From the NCBI GenBank assembly GCA_002401295.1, contig NVSR01000039.1, positions 8,310 to 17,544 of the forward strand: a stretch of 9,235 bases of DNA, read 5' to 3'. The notes under the pieces were generated by a model. The model was not told where the DNA came from. It was given only the letters and a program-made list of their open reading frames with translations, and did no database searches. Positions 1 to 8,411 of the stretch are shown in pieces. Made by a program: the position numbers and the translations under genes. This stretch comes from SAR324 cluster bacterium (GTDB lineage: Bacteria; SAR324; XYD2-FULL-50-16). The first letter of the stretch is position 1. Each line of letters starts with the position of its first letter.

Positions 1-3000
1 ACATCCAATATGAAGAAAAAACGTATCAAAAGGTTCAAGATAAAAATGCCTTGGCTATGGTAAGTTTACTAGGAGACTTATCTGTTGATGATAATAATGA
101 TGGCACAAAAAATAAGTTTTATCTAAATTTAGAAGATTTAGGAATAGATGAGAATAATTTAAAGAAAGAAGAATTAGTTCGATTAATAAGGGATTTATAT
201 ATGCAGGATTCTGATCCTCTTGCTGTAGACTATGGTTTTAGACTAAAAACCAAAGCAGGTAAAAAAGATAATCGAATTTATTTCAAATTCAAATATGAAT
301 TAGAGGAAGGTTTTGCAGAAGAATTTATATCGGGCTATGGAGTTGTAAGAAAAGTTGGTATTGATGCTATCAATGATAAGGTGTATTTATCTATAGGAAA
401 TGCGCTAGATAAATCAAGTTTTGTTAACAGAAAAGACATTCCTCGTCAATTGTGTTACGATCATATTGTAGCTAATAATTATGGTAATTACGATTTTGAT
501 TATAAAGAGGCTGCTTATAGTTTTATGGCTACAGATAACACATACTACTCATCTTATGATGATTTTAAAGCTAAGGTAGAGACTGCTGGTACTAGTGGTA
601 GTGGTGGTTATATTGACCATGTAGATAGTCGAGGGTTTACGGTCATGCAAAGTGATCTTACTCCCAGAGAATATCCAAGTTATGAATCTAATAGTGTTTG
701 TAAGTCTATCAACTATGCGAATTCTTTTATTAGGGTTCCGATGGTAACGGCAAAAAGAGGAGGAGGAGTTCGTGTCAAGCGGGTTTTAATGTATGATGAT
801 GGGATGGAAACAGGAGATGCTCAATTATTCGGGATGGAGTATGATTATGTCAAAGAAGATGGGACCTGTAGTGGTGTAGCAACGAATGAACCTTCTGAAG
901 GAAGAGAGGAGAGTGCTTTAGTGTATTACGAAAAACGTAATGATACAAATCCTTTTGTTAAGATTTTTGCAGGAGAAGATAGAAAAGAAGGAGAAATGCC
1001 TTATGGAGAATTCTTATTGCCTCCAGCATCGGTGAATTATAGTAGAGTGGTCATATCTAATATCTACAAAGGCAGTCAACAAAATGATGGTTTTGCTGTG
1101 AAGGAATACTTTACAATGGAAGATTATCCTAGCAAAATGCGTTTTGATGATTCTAAGTTTGGAATTCTTGAAGGGTTTAAAAGTGTACAAAAAACAGAAT
1201 TAGGGAGTGGATTTCCATCACTAGAAGATGTTCGACTCAATTATCGTAGAGAATCTTACATACCTTTAAGTTTTGGTTTGTTTAATTATAATAGACATTT
1301 CCGTTGGATGGCTCAAGCCTTTATGTTTATTCAAACTAATATGAATGGAAAAGTAAAGTCAGAACAAACTTATGCAGGTGTTTATAATAGGGATTATTTT
1401 GCGAATCCATCAGCTGTAACTACCACTGATATTAGTTTAACTAAGAAAACAACTTATGAGTATATTGAACCTGGAGAAAAAGCAAAAGTATTAACACATA
1501 ATGGTTCAAATTATGAGTTGCAAGAACACCACTTAGGTGTTGAGGATGATGTAACCATGTCTGCTCAAGCGGTCTATGAAGAATCCTTCAGCTCAGGAAT
1601 GAGTTTAAGTTTTTTAATTACTTATTGTGGTGGACTTAGCGTAATGCCTGGTTTAGGATTGAACTTCTCTTTCAGTGAAAGAGGAATGGCTAGACACATG
1701 ACTACTCGTATTTTGAGTTTCCCATCTGTACTGAAGTCAGTAACTACCGAAATGAATAAATCTATTTCTAAAGTAGAGTATTTAGCTTATTCTGATTTAA
1801 CAGGAACGCCTATTTTGATAAAAACGACAGATGGCTATGATCGAAATATAGTGGTTGGTCCTACAGGTGTAAAAGAGCATGACGGTTCTATTTATAAATG
1901 GAATGTTCCTGCTGCTTGGTTTTATAATGAGATGGGAAAGAAATCCATCGACCCAGATAATACGAATCAGTTAATGGCTTCTATTGGATCGGTAACTTCT
2001 TATGGAGAAAATGGAAATCCTATTGCTTCAGATATCAATACTTGGGCAACAAGTCCAGCGGGTGTTTTATCGGCATCTGCTGTAACTCTAAGTAAGACAG
2101 ATGCGAATGCAGCTACATGGTTTGATGAAACACCTGGTAGTCAAGATCCTTTGATTATGGAATATGCTCCAGGAACAACTACCCCACACCTTGCCGCTGA
2201 AAAGTTGAATAAACTATATCGAGTACATGAAACGTATGTTTATGAACCAACTACAACGGCTTCTTCGGCAAATGATAATGGCACAGACGCTTGGGGACAA
2301 GTAAATCAAAAGACTTATAAAGGGGGTATAAATGATAATTTTACAATGTTTAACTGGACGGGAAGTAATCCTGACTGGACGGCAGTCTCCAGAGTGAATA
2401 AATACTCTCCTAACGGTTATTCATTAGAAGAATTAAATCTTATTGCAGATATTCCAAGTGCCGCTAAGTATGGATATAACAAATATTTAAGTACTGCAAT
2501 AGCCCAAAATGCAACTTATAATACGATTGGATTTGAAAGTTTCGAAGATGAAATATTTGCTAGTGTTACCTCTCCAAATCCTAATTTAGTTGATGGAGGA
2601 CATGCGGGTAAGTATGCTCTTGAGTTAACAACTACTCCTGAAGTAGTTGTTGATAACTTGATGATAGATAGTAGAGTTGCAAGCGCTGCCTTAGGAAATG
2701 GATTCATGGTTAGAGTTTGGGCTAAAAATGAATTAGTGGGAAGCACTAATAAGATTAACTTTAATGGGGTCGAACACATTGACGTTAAGTTGACAGATGG
2801 AGGAACTACTTACTCTCCAAACTCTGGAGAAAAGGTTATTGCTCAAGTTGGGGAATGGTTATTATTAGAATACGTATTTGAAGCTAGTAGCCTTTCTGCC
2901 TCTAATAACATTTATGAATTACAAATGAATGTTACTGGGAATGATGTGGATGGGAATCCTCTAACTTCATTAACGATTGATGATGTTAGAATTCAACCTG

Positions 3001-3203
3001 TTAATTCAGAGATGAAGGCACATGTTTACGATCAGAAGTCTTTTAAACTGATAGCTACCTTTGGTTCAGAACATTTTGGTGCCTTCTATCAGTATAATAA
3101 AGAAGGAGATTTGATCAGAACACTCATAGAAACAGAGAGAGGAATGAAAACAATTCAAGAAAATCAAGGTAATAGTCCTTTGACACATAAACCTCTTAGA
3201 TAG
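1..3203 (+). CDS. Large Rhs/YD-associated surface protein, 3' part (5' end outside window)
   Basis: Only the C-terminal 1066 residues are visible. The frame is open from position 3 to the TAG at 3201-3203, with no stop before the edge, so the TTG at 51 is not the real start. No signal peptide can be seen. Blocks that I recognise from memory in giant Bacteroidota YD/Rhs-related proteins appear in order: SGVATNEP (about 870-893); PPASVNYSRVVIS (about 1020-1060), then VKEYFTMEDYP (about 1096-1130); a hydrophobic Gly-rich stretch (1596-1676); an NVPAAWFYNEMG block (about 1902-1937); RVNKYSPNGYSLE (about 2391-2430), then GFESFEDE; a beta-rich segment opening with HAGKYALEL (about 2600-3000) that resembles a galactose-binding-like fold and ends in IDDVRIQP; and a final YD-like motif, FYQYNKEGDLIRTL (about 3084-3125). 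Related proteins often carry the same final blocks. No toxin domain or clear type IX C-terminal signal follows. Function is inferred: a structural part of a surface or secreted Rhs-type assembly. That the gene is real is near certain; its role is tentative. Confidence 0.92.
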   Translation, partial: IQYEEKTYQKVQDKNALAMVSLLGDLSVDDNNDGTKNKFYLNLEDLGIDENNLKKEELVRLIRDLYMQDSDPLAVDYGFRLKTKAGKKDNRIYFKFKYELEEGFAEEFISGYGVVRKVGIDAINDKVYLSIGNALDKSSFVNRKDIPRQLCYDHIVANNYGNYDFDYKEAAYSFMATDNTYYSSYDDFKAKVETAGTSGSGGYIDHVDSRGFTVMQSDLTPREYPSYESNSVCKSINYANSFIRVPMVTAKRGGGVRVKRVLMYDDGMETGDAQLFGMEYDYVKEDGTCSGVATNEPSEGREESALVYYEKRNDTNPFVKIFAGEDRKEGEMPYGEFLLPPASVNYSRVVISNIYKGSQQNDGFAVKEYFTMEDYPSKMRFDDSKFGILEGFKSVQKTELGSGFPSLEDVRLNYRRESYIPLSFGLFNYNRHFRWMAQAFMFIQTNMNGKVKSEQTYAGVYNRDYFANPSAVTTTDISLTKKTTYEYIEPGEKAKVLTHNGSNYELQEHHLGVEDDVTMSAQAVYEESFSSGMSLSFLITYCGGLSVMPGLGLNFSFSERGMARHMTTRILSFPSVLKSVTTEMNKSISKVEYLAYSDLTGTPILIKTTDGYDRNIVVGPTGVKEHDGSIYKWNVPAAWFYNEMGKKSIDPDNTNQLMASIGSVTSYGENGNPIASDINTWATSPAGVLSASAVTLSKTDANAATWFDETPGSQDPLIMEYAPGTTTPHLAAEKLNKLYRVHETYVYEPTTTASSANDNGTDAWGQVNQKTYKGGINDNFTMFNWTGSNPDWTAVSRVNKYSPNGYSLEELNLIADIPSAAKYGYNKYLSTAIAQNATYNTIGFESFEDEIFASVTSPNPNLVDGGHAGKYALELTTTPEVVVDNLMIDSRVASAALGNGFMVRVWAKNELVGSTNKINFNGVEHIDVKLTDGGTTYSPNSGEKVIAQVGEWLLLEYVFEASSLSASNNIYELQMNVTGNDVDGNPLTSLTIDDVRIQPVNSEMKAHVYDQKSFKLIATFGSEHFGAFYQYNKEGDLIRTLIETERGMKTIQENQGNSPLTHKPLR

Positions 3204-3213
3204 AAATATAAAT

Positions 3214-3239
3214 AGCACAAGGTATCAATACCTTGTGCT
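3214..3239 (+). terminator. Perfect hairpin, probable intrinsic terminator after the first gene
   Basis: The arms 3214-3224 (AGCACAAGGTA) and 3229-3239 (TACCTTGTGCT) are exact reverse complements of 11 bases, with a TCAA tetraloop. The hairpin starts 10 bases after the TAG stop of the upstream gene. The tract after it (TATAATGTCCTTTTGTT) is T-rich but not a clean U-run, so termination may be partial. On the opposite strand the hairpin is followed by ATTTATATTTC, which is no better. It probably separates the first gene from the next three, or stabilises the 3' end of its mRNA. Confidence 0.65.
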
Positions 3240-3249
3240 TATAATGTCC

Positions 3250-3264
3250 TTTTGTTAAACAAAA
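3250..3264. repeat. Small palindrome upstream of the LolA-like gene
   Basis: TTTTGTT and AACAAAA form a perfect 7-bp inverted repeat around a single A (3257). It lies 13 bases before the ATG at 3278. It sits in the only gap able to hold a promoter for the three downstream genes. I see no convincing Bacteroidota promoter (TTTG, about 19 bases, TAnnTTTG) here. It could be an operator, but in DNA this AT-rich such a repeat may arise by chance. Confidence 0.3.
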
Positions 3265-3277
3265 TGTAATACATATA

Positions 3278-3991
3278 ATGAAAATATCAAGGTCTATTTT
3301 CTTATGGGTTTCTTGTCTCCTTTTTGCTGGGAATATTTCCGCTCAAGCACAAGAAAACTTGTTAGAATTAACTCGGAGGGTAACAAAAACAGCAGAAGTC
3401 ACTAAATTTAAAAGTAAAAATGTCCATTTAAAGTATATCCAAACCTCAACAACAAGAAATCGAATGGATTTACCTGAATCGACAGAAGTTGAAATTAAAA
3501 TGAAGGGAGATAAACAAATCATGCTGTCTCAGCAGATGGATGTTTATATGGATGGCAAGGAGGCTTATGTTGTGTATAAGGAGGCTCGGAAAATCTTTAA
3601 AATGAAAGATATTCAAGCTGTAAAATCGCAAATGAGTAATAGTAATATGACAAAAGCAATGGAGTTACTTTGGGAAACTGCAAAAATAACAGAGATAACT
3701 CCTCCGCAGTATAAAACGGCAAGAATCCTTAAAATCATTCCTTCCAAGGAAATGCAAGAGGTTAGTAAAGTGGCACGAGTTGATATTGTTTTTGACCGAA
3801 ACTCCCAAAAATTACAAAAAATAACCATGTTCATGGAAGAGAAATCTTACCTCAGAAAAATGGAATTTAAATACTTGATTATAGAAGAAAATGATCAAAT
3901 AGAGGTGTTTGATTCTGCTAGATCAAAAATTTATGATGCAAGTCAAAAATTATTAAAAAAATACAAAGGTTACACTATCCAAGAAGTCTAA
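3278..3991 (+). CDS. Exported protein of possible LolA-like fold, 237 aa
   Basis: The N-terminus is a Sec signal peptide: Lys2 and Arg5, a hydrophobic core at residues 7-18, then NISA|QAQ, with likely cleavage after Ala22 or Ala24. Cys13 sits inside the hydrophobic core without a good lipobox, so this is probably a soluble or peripheral envelope protein rather than a lipoprotein. The mature part alternates charged and hydrophobic residues as in antiparallel beta strands, and MDVYMDGKEAYVVYKEARK (about residues 72-90) recalls the strand pattern of LolA/LppX-type outer-membrane lipoprotein carriers. The length also fits that fold. This is a resemblance of pattern only; no catalytic motif is visible. 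The ATG at 3278 is chosen because the signal peptide begins directly there; it has no Shine-Dalgarno sequence, as usual in this phylum. The next gene starts 18 bases after its TAA, so the two are probably co-transcribed. It may act as a dedicated periplasmic chaperone or carrier for its very large secreted neighbours; this role is inferred. Confidence 0.9.
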   Translation: MKISRSIFLWVSCLLFAGNISAQAQENLLELTRRVTKTAEVTKFKSKNVHLKYIQTSTTRNRMDLPESTEVEIKMKGDKQIMLSQQMDVYMDGKEAYVVYKEARKIFKMKDIQAVKSQMSNSNMTKAMELLWETAKITEITPPQYKTARILKIIPSKEMQEVSKVARVDIVFDRNSQKLQKITMFMEEKSYLRKMEFKYLIIEENDQIEVFDSARSKIYDASQKLLKKYKGYTIQEV

Positions 3992-3993
3992 TT

Positions 3994-4005
3994 AAAACTA
4001 AAACC
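3994..4005 (+). promoter_or_regulatory. A-rich leader motif AAAACTAAAACC before the large gene
   Basis: This sits in the 18-base gap, 4 bases before the ATG at 4010. A near-identical AAAACTAAACC occurs in the next gene junction at 8391-8401. Bacteroidota ribosomes use A-rich, unstructured leaders rather than Shine-Dalgarno pairing, so the pair may be translation-initiation enhancers. Chance similarity in AT-rich DNA is possible. Confidence 0.25.
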
Positions 4006-4009
4006 TATT

Positions 4010-7000
4010 ATGAAAGCTATTTCATTGCCCATTATATTAGCATTTCTATTTATTAGTAATGCTTGGGGACAAGTACATCAAACCTGTGAATCTTTTGCAT
4101 GGGGCGATGTTATTAGTTCACCACAAGCTGTGCCTATCAATATACCTTCCAATATCCATAATAAGGTAAATTATCTCGTTGGAGAAACGGAGGTGCAAAT
4201 CCGTATTTCTATAGAAGAGAATGGAGTTTTTCCTTATGGAGAGGGAGATAATTTTTTACTCCAATTTACTCTATCTGGCGATGTTGTTGACAATAGTAAT
4301 AACTCCATATTGGCAAGCCCTATTAATCAGTCCATAACATTAACTCCTACAGAACCTGAAGCTGTTTTTGTTTCAAGGTTAGCTATTCCTGGTGTTATTC
4401 CTGCAAATAAAAATGGTTCAAAGAATCCTTATACTTTAACCTCTAATAAATTATTTGACATAACTAACCTATTTGTTACTATAACAAATAGTCAAGGTAT
4501 CACGATTCCTCACTCTAGGTTAAAGTTTGAGGTTTGTTATAATATGGGACTAAAAAGCTCGGTGGGGACAGGCTTAAATACATCTCTATTATACTCAACA
4601 GTAGGTCTAAATAGTATACCAACACTTATACCTAGTAGTAGTTACTATAAGTTCGAATGGAATAGTAATACTATTTATCATCCTCATTATGAATTTCAAC
4701 TCTTAAAACTAGAAAATACAATACTGGATAGACCTGCTAGTAATCAAGAATTAGAGACGGAAGTAAATTGGGAGGACGCATTGTCTTTTGTAATTCCTGA
4801 AGAAAAATTAGCGAAAATAAATGGCGTTTACACTTTACATTTTAAACCATCTGAAGGAACAGGATATTACCTCTGGAGAATCAAGCCTATAGGGAATTAT
4901 TTTGATAGAGGTGTAGCGAATAATCAAAACTGGGGAAATTGGAATAATCCAATATATACAAGTGCCTACCTTCCTGGAACTAGCACTATTTCACTATCAA
5001 GTTCAAGTCTTGTTTATAAGGATTGCTTTTTCTATACGGATGTAGATGAAGATAATAACTATATATATAGTAGAACATTTACAGAAGATGGGCAAGTTTA
5101 TGAAAGTATGACTTATGCGGATAAGTTATTGCGTCCAAGACAGACACAGAGCTATTTACCCGCAGAGGATAAAACTTTAATTGGACAATCTTTATACGAT
5201 CACTTAGGACGTTCTTCAATTTCTGTTATACCCGTTCCTGTAGATGGAAAAATGAATGGCTATAAAGAAAATTTTGTTCAAAATCAGAATGAGGACCTAT
5301 ACGTACAAGAAGACTATGCAAGAGATAACAAAGTGTATGACCCTTCCACAATTAGTACGAATGGAGCATATTCTTATTATTCGCCTAATAATCCTGATAT
5401 TACAATTCCTAGTGCGGAAGGTTATCCTTTTACGAGGACATTGTATAGCAATGATGGGTTAAATAGAGTGATTGAGCAATCTGGAATTGGTCAAAAACAC
5501 ATGGTTGGTCCCATTTCAAGTGGTAGAGGACGAACAACAAAAACAAATATGCAAGTAAGTGTTAATGATGCTGAGTTGGTTTCTATTTTTGGAATTGAAG
5601 CACCTAACGCAGACCATGTAGTCAAGCAAATAGTGATTGATCCTAATGGAACGACTTCTATCACTTATCTTTCAAAAACAGGGAAAGTATTGGCTACTGC
5701 ATTAGCTGCAGCATATGACCCAGAAGGCAATTACCCATTAATAGAATTAGATAATTCTACAACAAATGACCTCATTATTACAGAGTCCCTCTCTTTGGGG
5801 ACCTATGAAGCAGGACGTTTTGTTTCAAGTAAAGAAATTGAATTGGTCCAATCTGTGAGTAATTTACAGTTTGAGTATCAATCACCTGGTTGTGTTGTTG
5901 GACAATTGCCACTTTGTTTGAGTGGACAAAGTTGTACTTACGAAGTGACATTTAAAGTGATCAAATTCTTGATTGATCCCAATGATCCCGATTTTGATAT
6001 GTTAAATCAAAATGTAACTCAAGAAGTCGTATATACAAATGAAGCCTCACCACTTATTGTATCTACTTGTGCAACACAAACAATTATTACAGGTGTAGCC
6101 TTAGATAGAGGTACTTACATGTTAATAAAAGAAGTTAAACCTGTAGGTACAGCTGTTCAAGATGCCATTGATGTTTACCAACTTCAGGTTGAAAATGAGG
6201 TTACTAGCTATATGAATTTGATTGGAATGCTTTTAGATCAAGTAGGAGCAGAGCCTGATTGGGTTTATGTAAAACAGGCAGTAGATGAGGTGAATTATTA
6301 TGTTACTGGTCATCAAAACACGACTACATTAGCAACTAATTTGGATGGAATTAGTTTGTTTTCAGGAGTGTTTACAGGTTTTGCTTTTGCCGACCTTACT
6401 TTTTACTCTGTTCAGGGGCTTTCTTACACGGATAATTTAATATCCTCTGCTGGAGTATTTGATGTGGATAAAATTGAATTAGAGTTCACTAACTGTGATG
6501 GTGTTTCTACATTTATCGCTGCAGAAATTGAAGCAAGAAAAGAAAAATTTAAAATTACTCGTACAGATTATACCTACAATAATGTTGCTTACGATTATCC
6601 TCCATTCATAGAATACTTTTTAACAGAGGTAGGGATTAAAATCTACGATGATGTTAACCAGCCCAATAGTATTTTTGCAGAACTCTTTGACGGCTATAAA
6701 TATTGGAATGGTGCTCAATGGGTACAAATAGATGAAAGTTTCGTCTCAGCATATATTAGTGCAATGGGAACTGTAGCAACTCAAGATGACGAGAAAGTAT
6801 TAAATGCTAATCAATTTAACCGAATGATTTGGCATATGTTGAATGATGAATATTATGGTGGTCAAGTACGGTATGTGGCAAGTAGTGATGAGTACCAATA
6901 TTACGATGAAACAACTAGTACATGGCTACAATATGCTAATGCAAGCCTAATCGAGCATCAATATGATGTCGAAGAGTTAAAATCTTGTTGGGAGAATGTA

Positions 7001-8386
7001 TTTGGCGTCTTGAAAAAAGTGTTAAATACCGATGTTCAAAATGTCCTCAATCAAGGAATATCTGATCATTCAGCCAATCCAGATGTATCTATAGGGTCAA
7101 ATTCTTATCAAGATGAAATAGATAAGCAAATACCTTGGATTATTAAATTTTTCTTTGGAGATAGTTTGGATGATCAAATGACCAATGATCAAGATAACGG
7201 TGGTGTTCAGCCCGTATTTAGTAGTATTCCTTTAAGTGCGAAACATTTGCCAAAGCAATTTTTGGAGTGCACTGGATATAAATATGCTAGAATTATAGAC
7301 CCTTTATTTTTAGGTGCTTCAGATTATTCTAATTATGTAAGTTCACCTACAGTAGACCAACACGGATCTATTGCCAATCTTAATTTTAATACCTATGATA
7401 TGCCTTTAAGTGGCACTTCATCTTTACCTTTTGGTGGATATTTCGGGATACCCGGTTATACTAATGAAATGGCAGAATACTATGGACCCAATGAACGGAT
7501 TCCTCATGATTCACCATTAAATGCTAATCATCCTCTGAATCATAAAGACCATAGTTTTAATGATTTTCCATTTACTCAAAACCTAGTTTTTGCCTTTAAA
7601 TACTACGAGTATTGGGGCAGAACATTTAGTGCTCCACATCCATGGACACAGAATGGGCAAACAGATAAAGCAGGTAATGCACTTACTATATCAAGCTATT
7701 TGAGTAAACCCTTAAGTTGTCTAATGTGTGAAGAAAGTTACAGTTATAATGAAACAGCAGCAAATGCTTGTAATCCATCTTCATTTGGTCATGATGAGTG
7801 GCCTTGGCAACGTAGAACTCTCTTTTTGAACTGTGCAAGAACCTTGAATAATTTTAGTGAAATACCACAAGATGATGATGTAAATGTAAGCCCCAACGGT
7901 TCTGGATTAATTGTTAATCCTAACTGTGAAGGACCTGTTTTAGCGCCAATAATTGCAGCTTGTGAAGATAATTGTGAAGCTCGAAGAACAGAGTTTCGTC
8001 AAGAAGTTATACAGGCTTTCGAAAATGCTTGTTATGCTGTAGGACAATGTTCTACTCAAACACCTAATTATATAACTGCTGCAGAAATAGATGCCTATGT
8101 TGATAAAATTATTACCGAATGTCAATCTCACTGTGGAATCACGAGCACTTCTACACCTATCTCGTGTATAGATGCAGGAGGGGTAAGTATTGACTATTGT
8201 CATATTGCTGTTGGGACAGAGTGTGAGTTAGTGAATAGAGATATAGTTAATAATTGGCAGTTGGAATTATTTGTAACACCAACTACAGGCTGTACCAATA
8301 TAATTCCACCAATAAGTCCTAATATGACACCTTGTCCGAGTACTACAGTAAATGAGACAAAAGTAATTCAGGTAAGTATCCCATAA
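4010..8386 (+). CDS. Secreted Rhs/YD-family protein without Rhs core, 1458 aa
   Basis: A clear Sec signal peptide (MKAISLPIILAFLFISNAWG|Q, cleavage near residue 20) fixes the ATG start. Next come a beta-rich N-terminal region (about 25-200) and an FN3/Ig-like segment (about 210-320) containing YYKFEWNSNTIYHPHYEFQLL and GTGYYLWRIKPIGN. The region at about 340-570 holds the most recognisable Bacteroidota Rhs-like blocks: FYTDVDEDNNYIYSRTFTED, LLRPRQTQSYL, SLYDHLGRSS, YYSPNNP, AEGYPFTRTLYSNDGLNR, and ITYLSKTGKVLATALAA. The first halves of giant Rhs repeat-associated proteins in this phylum carry the same order, from memory. A long, less familiar middle part follows, with Trp/Tyr-rich stretches near 900-1000. 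The last 220 residues (from Cys1237) are Cys-rich, with CLMCEE and a CEDNCEARRTEF helix-like block near 1318. No Rhs core, protease site or toxin tail follows, and no type IX sorting signal is seen at the end (KVIQVSIP). It is probably a scaffold or shell component of a secreted complex; the function is inferred. Confidence 0.95.
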   Translation: MKAISLPIILAFLFISNAWGQVHQTCESFAWGDVISSPQAVPINIPSNIHNKVNYLVGETEVQIRISIEENGVFPYGEGDNFLLQFTLSGDVVDNSNNSILASPINQSITLTPTEPEAVFVSRLAIPGVIPANKNGSKNPYTLTSNKLFDITNLFVTITNSQGITIPHSRLKFEVCYNMGLKSSVGTGLNTSLLYSTVGLNSIPTLIPSSSYYKFEWNSNTIYHPHYEFQLLKLENTILDRPASNQELETEVNWEDALSFVIPEEKLAKINGVYTLHFKPSEGTGYYLWRIKPIGNYFDRGVANNQNWGNWNNPIYTSAYLPGTSTISLSSSSLVYKDCFFYTDVDEDNNYIYSRTFTEDGQVYESMTYADKLLRPRQTQSYLPAEDKTLIGQSLYDHLGRSSISVIPVPVDGKMNGYKENFVQNQNEDLYVQEDYARDNKVYDPSTISTNGAYSYYSPNNPDITIPSAEGYPFTRTLYSNDGLNRVIEQSGIGQKHMVGPISSGRGRTTKTNMQVSVNDAELVSIFGIEAPNADHVVKQIVIDPNGTTSITYLSKTGKVLATALAAAYDPEGNYPLIELDNSTTNDLIITESLSLGTYEAGRFVSSKEIELVQSVSNLQFEYQSPGCVVGQLPLCLSGQSCTYEVTFKVIKFLIDPNDPDFDMLNQNVTQEVVYTNEASPLIVSTCATQTIITGVALDRGTYMLIKEVKPVGTAVQDAIDVYQLQVENEVTSYMNLIGMLLDQVGAEPDWVYVKQAVDEVNYYVTGHQNTTTLATNLDGISLFSGVFTGFAFADLTFYSVQGLSYTDNLISSAGVFDVDKIELEFTNCDGVSTFIAAEIEARKEKFKITRTDYTYNNVAYDYPPFIEYFLTEVGIKIYDDVNQPNSIFAELFDGYKYWNGAQWVQIDESFVSAYISAMGTVATQDDEKVLNANQFNRMIWHMLNDEYYGGQVRYVASSDEYQYYDETTSTWLQYANASLIEHQYDVEELKSCWENVFGVLKKVLNTDVQNVLNQGISDHSANPDVSIGSNSYQDEIDKQIPWIIKFFFGDSLDDQMTNDQDNGGVQPVFSSIPLSAKHLPKQFLECTGYKYARIIDPLFLGASDYSNYVSSPTVDQHGSIANLNFNTYDMPLSGTSSLPFGGYFGIPGYTNEMAEYYGPNERIPHDSPLNANHPLNHKDHSFNDFPFTQNLVFAFKYYEYWGRTFSAPHPWTQNGQTDKAGNALTISSYLSKPLSCLMCEESYSYNETAANACNPSSFGHDEWPWQRRTLFLNCARTLNNFSEIPQDDDVNVSPNGSGLIVNPNCEGPVLAPIIAACEDNCEARRTEFRQEVIQAFENACYAVGQCSTQTPNYITAAEIDAYVDKIITECQSHCGITSTSTPISCIDAGGVSIDYCHIAVGTECELVNRDIVNNWQLELFVTPTTGCTNIIPPISPNMTPCPSTTVNETKVIQVSIP

Positions 8387-8390
8387 CGAA

Positions 8391-8401
8391 AAAACTAAAC
8401 C
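8391..8401 (+). promoter_or_regulatory. A-rich leader motif AAAACTAAACC before the last gene
   Basis: This is the second copy of the motif found at 3994-4005, with one A fewer, 10 bases before the ATG at 8412. It follows the TAA at 8384-8386 within a 25-base gap. The different spacing from the start codon weakens the case for a fixed ribosome contact, so it is listed as a possible leader element only. Confidence 0.22.
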
Positions 8402-8411
8402 GCTTCCTAAG

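Noticed and set aside
51..53. TTG as the start codon of the first gene
   Set aside because: The same frame is open back to the window edge and encodes plausible sequence (QYEEKTYQKVQDKNA), no signal peptide follows the TTG, and TTG starts are uncommon here. The gene most likely begins upstream.
2516..2779. 87-codon frame on the - strand
   Set aside because: It lies wholly inside the first large gene and has no recognisable protein features; a shadow of a real coding strand.
3613..3834. 73-codon frame on the - strand
   Set aside because: It is antisense inside the LolA-like gene; its hydrophobic look comes from the complement of Lys/Asn-rich codons.
5256..5462. 68-codon frame on the + strand
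   Set aside because: It overlaps the conserved Rhs-like blocks of the 1458-residue gene in another frame and has a composition typical of a shifted frame.
7161..7193. Short direct repeat ATGATCAA near 7170 and 7187
   Set aside because: Two 8-base copies inside a coding region, explained by the Asp/Gln/Asn-rich peptide DDQMTNDQDN.
7940..8203. Ser/Cys-rich 87-codon frame on the - strand
   Set aside because: It is antisense to the Cys-rich tail and has no independent start signal.
4010..8386. A C-terminal toxin or Rhs core in the 1458-residue protein
   Set aside because: No Rhs core block, autoproteolysis site or nuclease/deaminase-like motif is seen; the protein ends after the Cys-rich tail.
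8354..8386. Type IX secretion sorting signal at the end of the 1458-residue protein
   Set aside because: The last residues (KVIQVSIP) superficially resemble a sorting-signal strand, but the usual preceding Ig-like domain with its conserved Gly and Asn pattern is absent.
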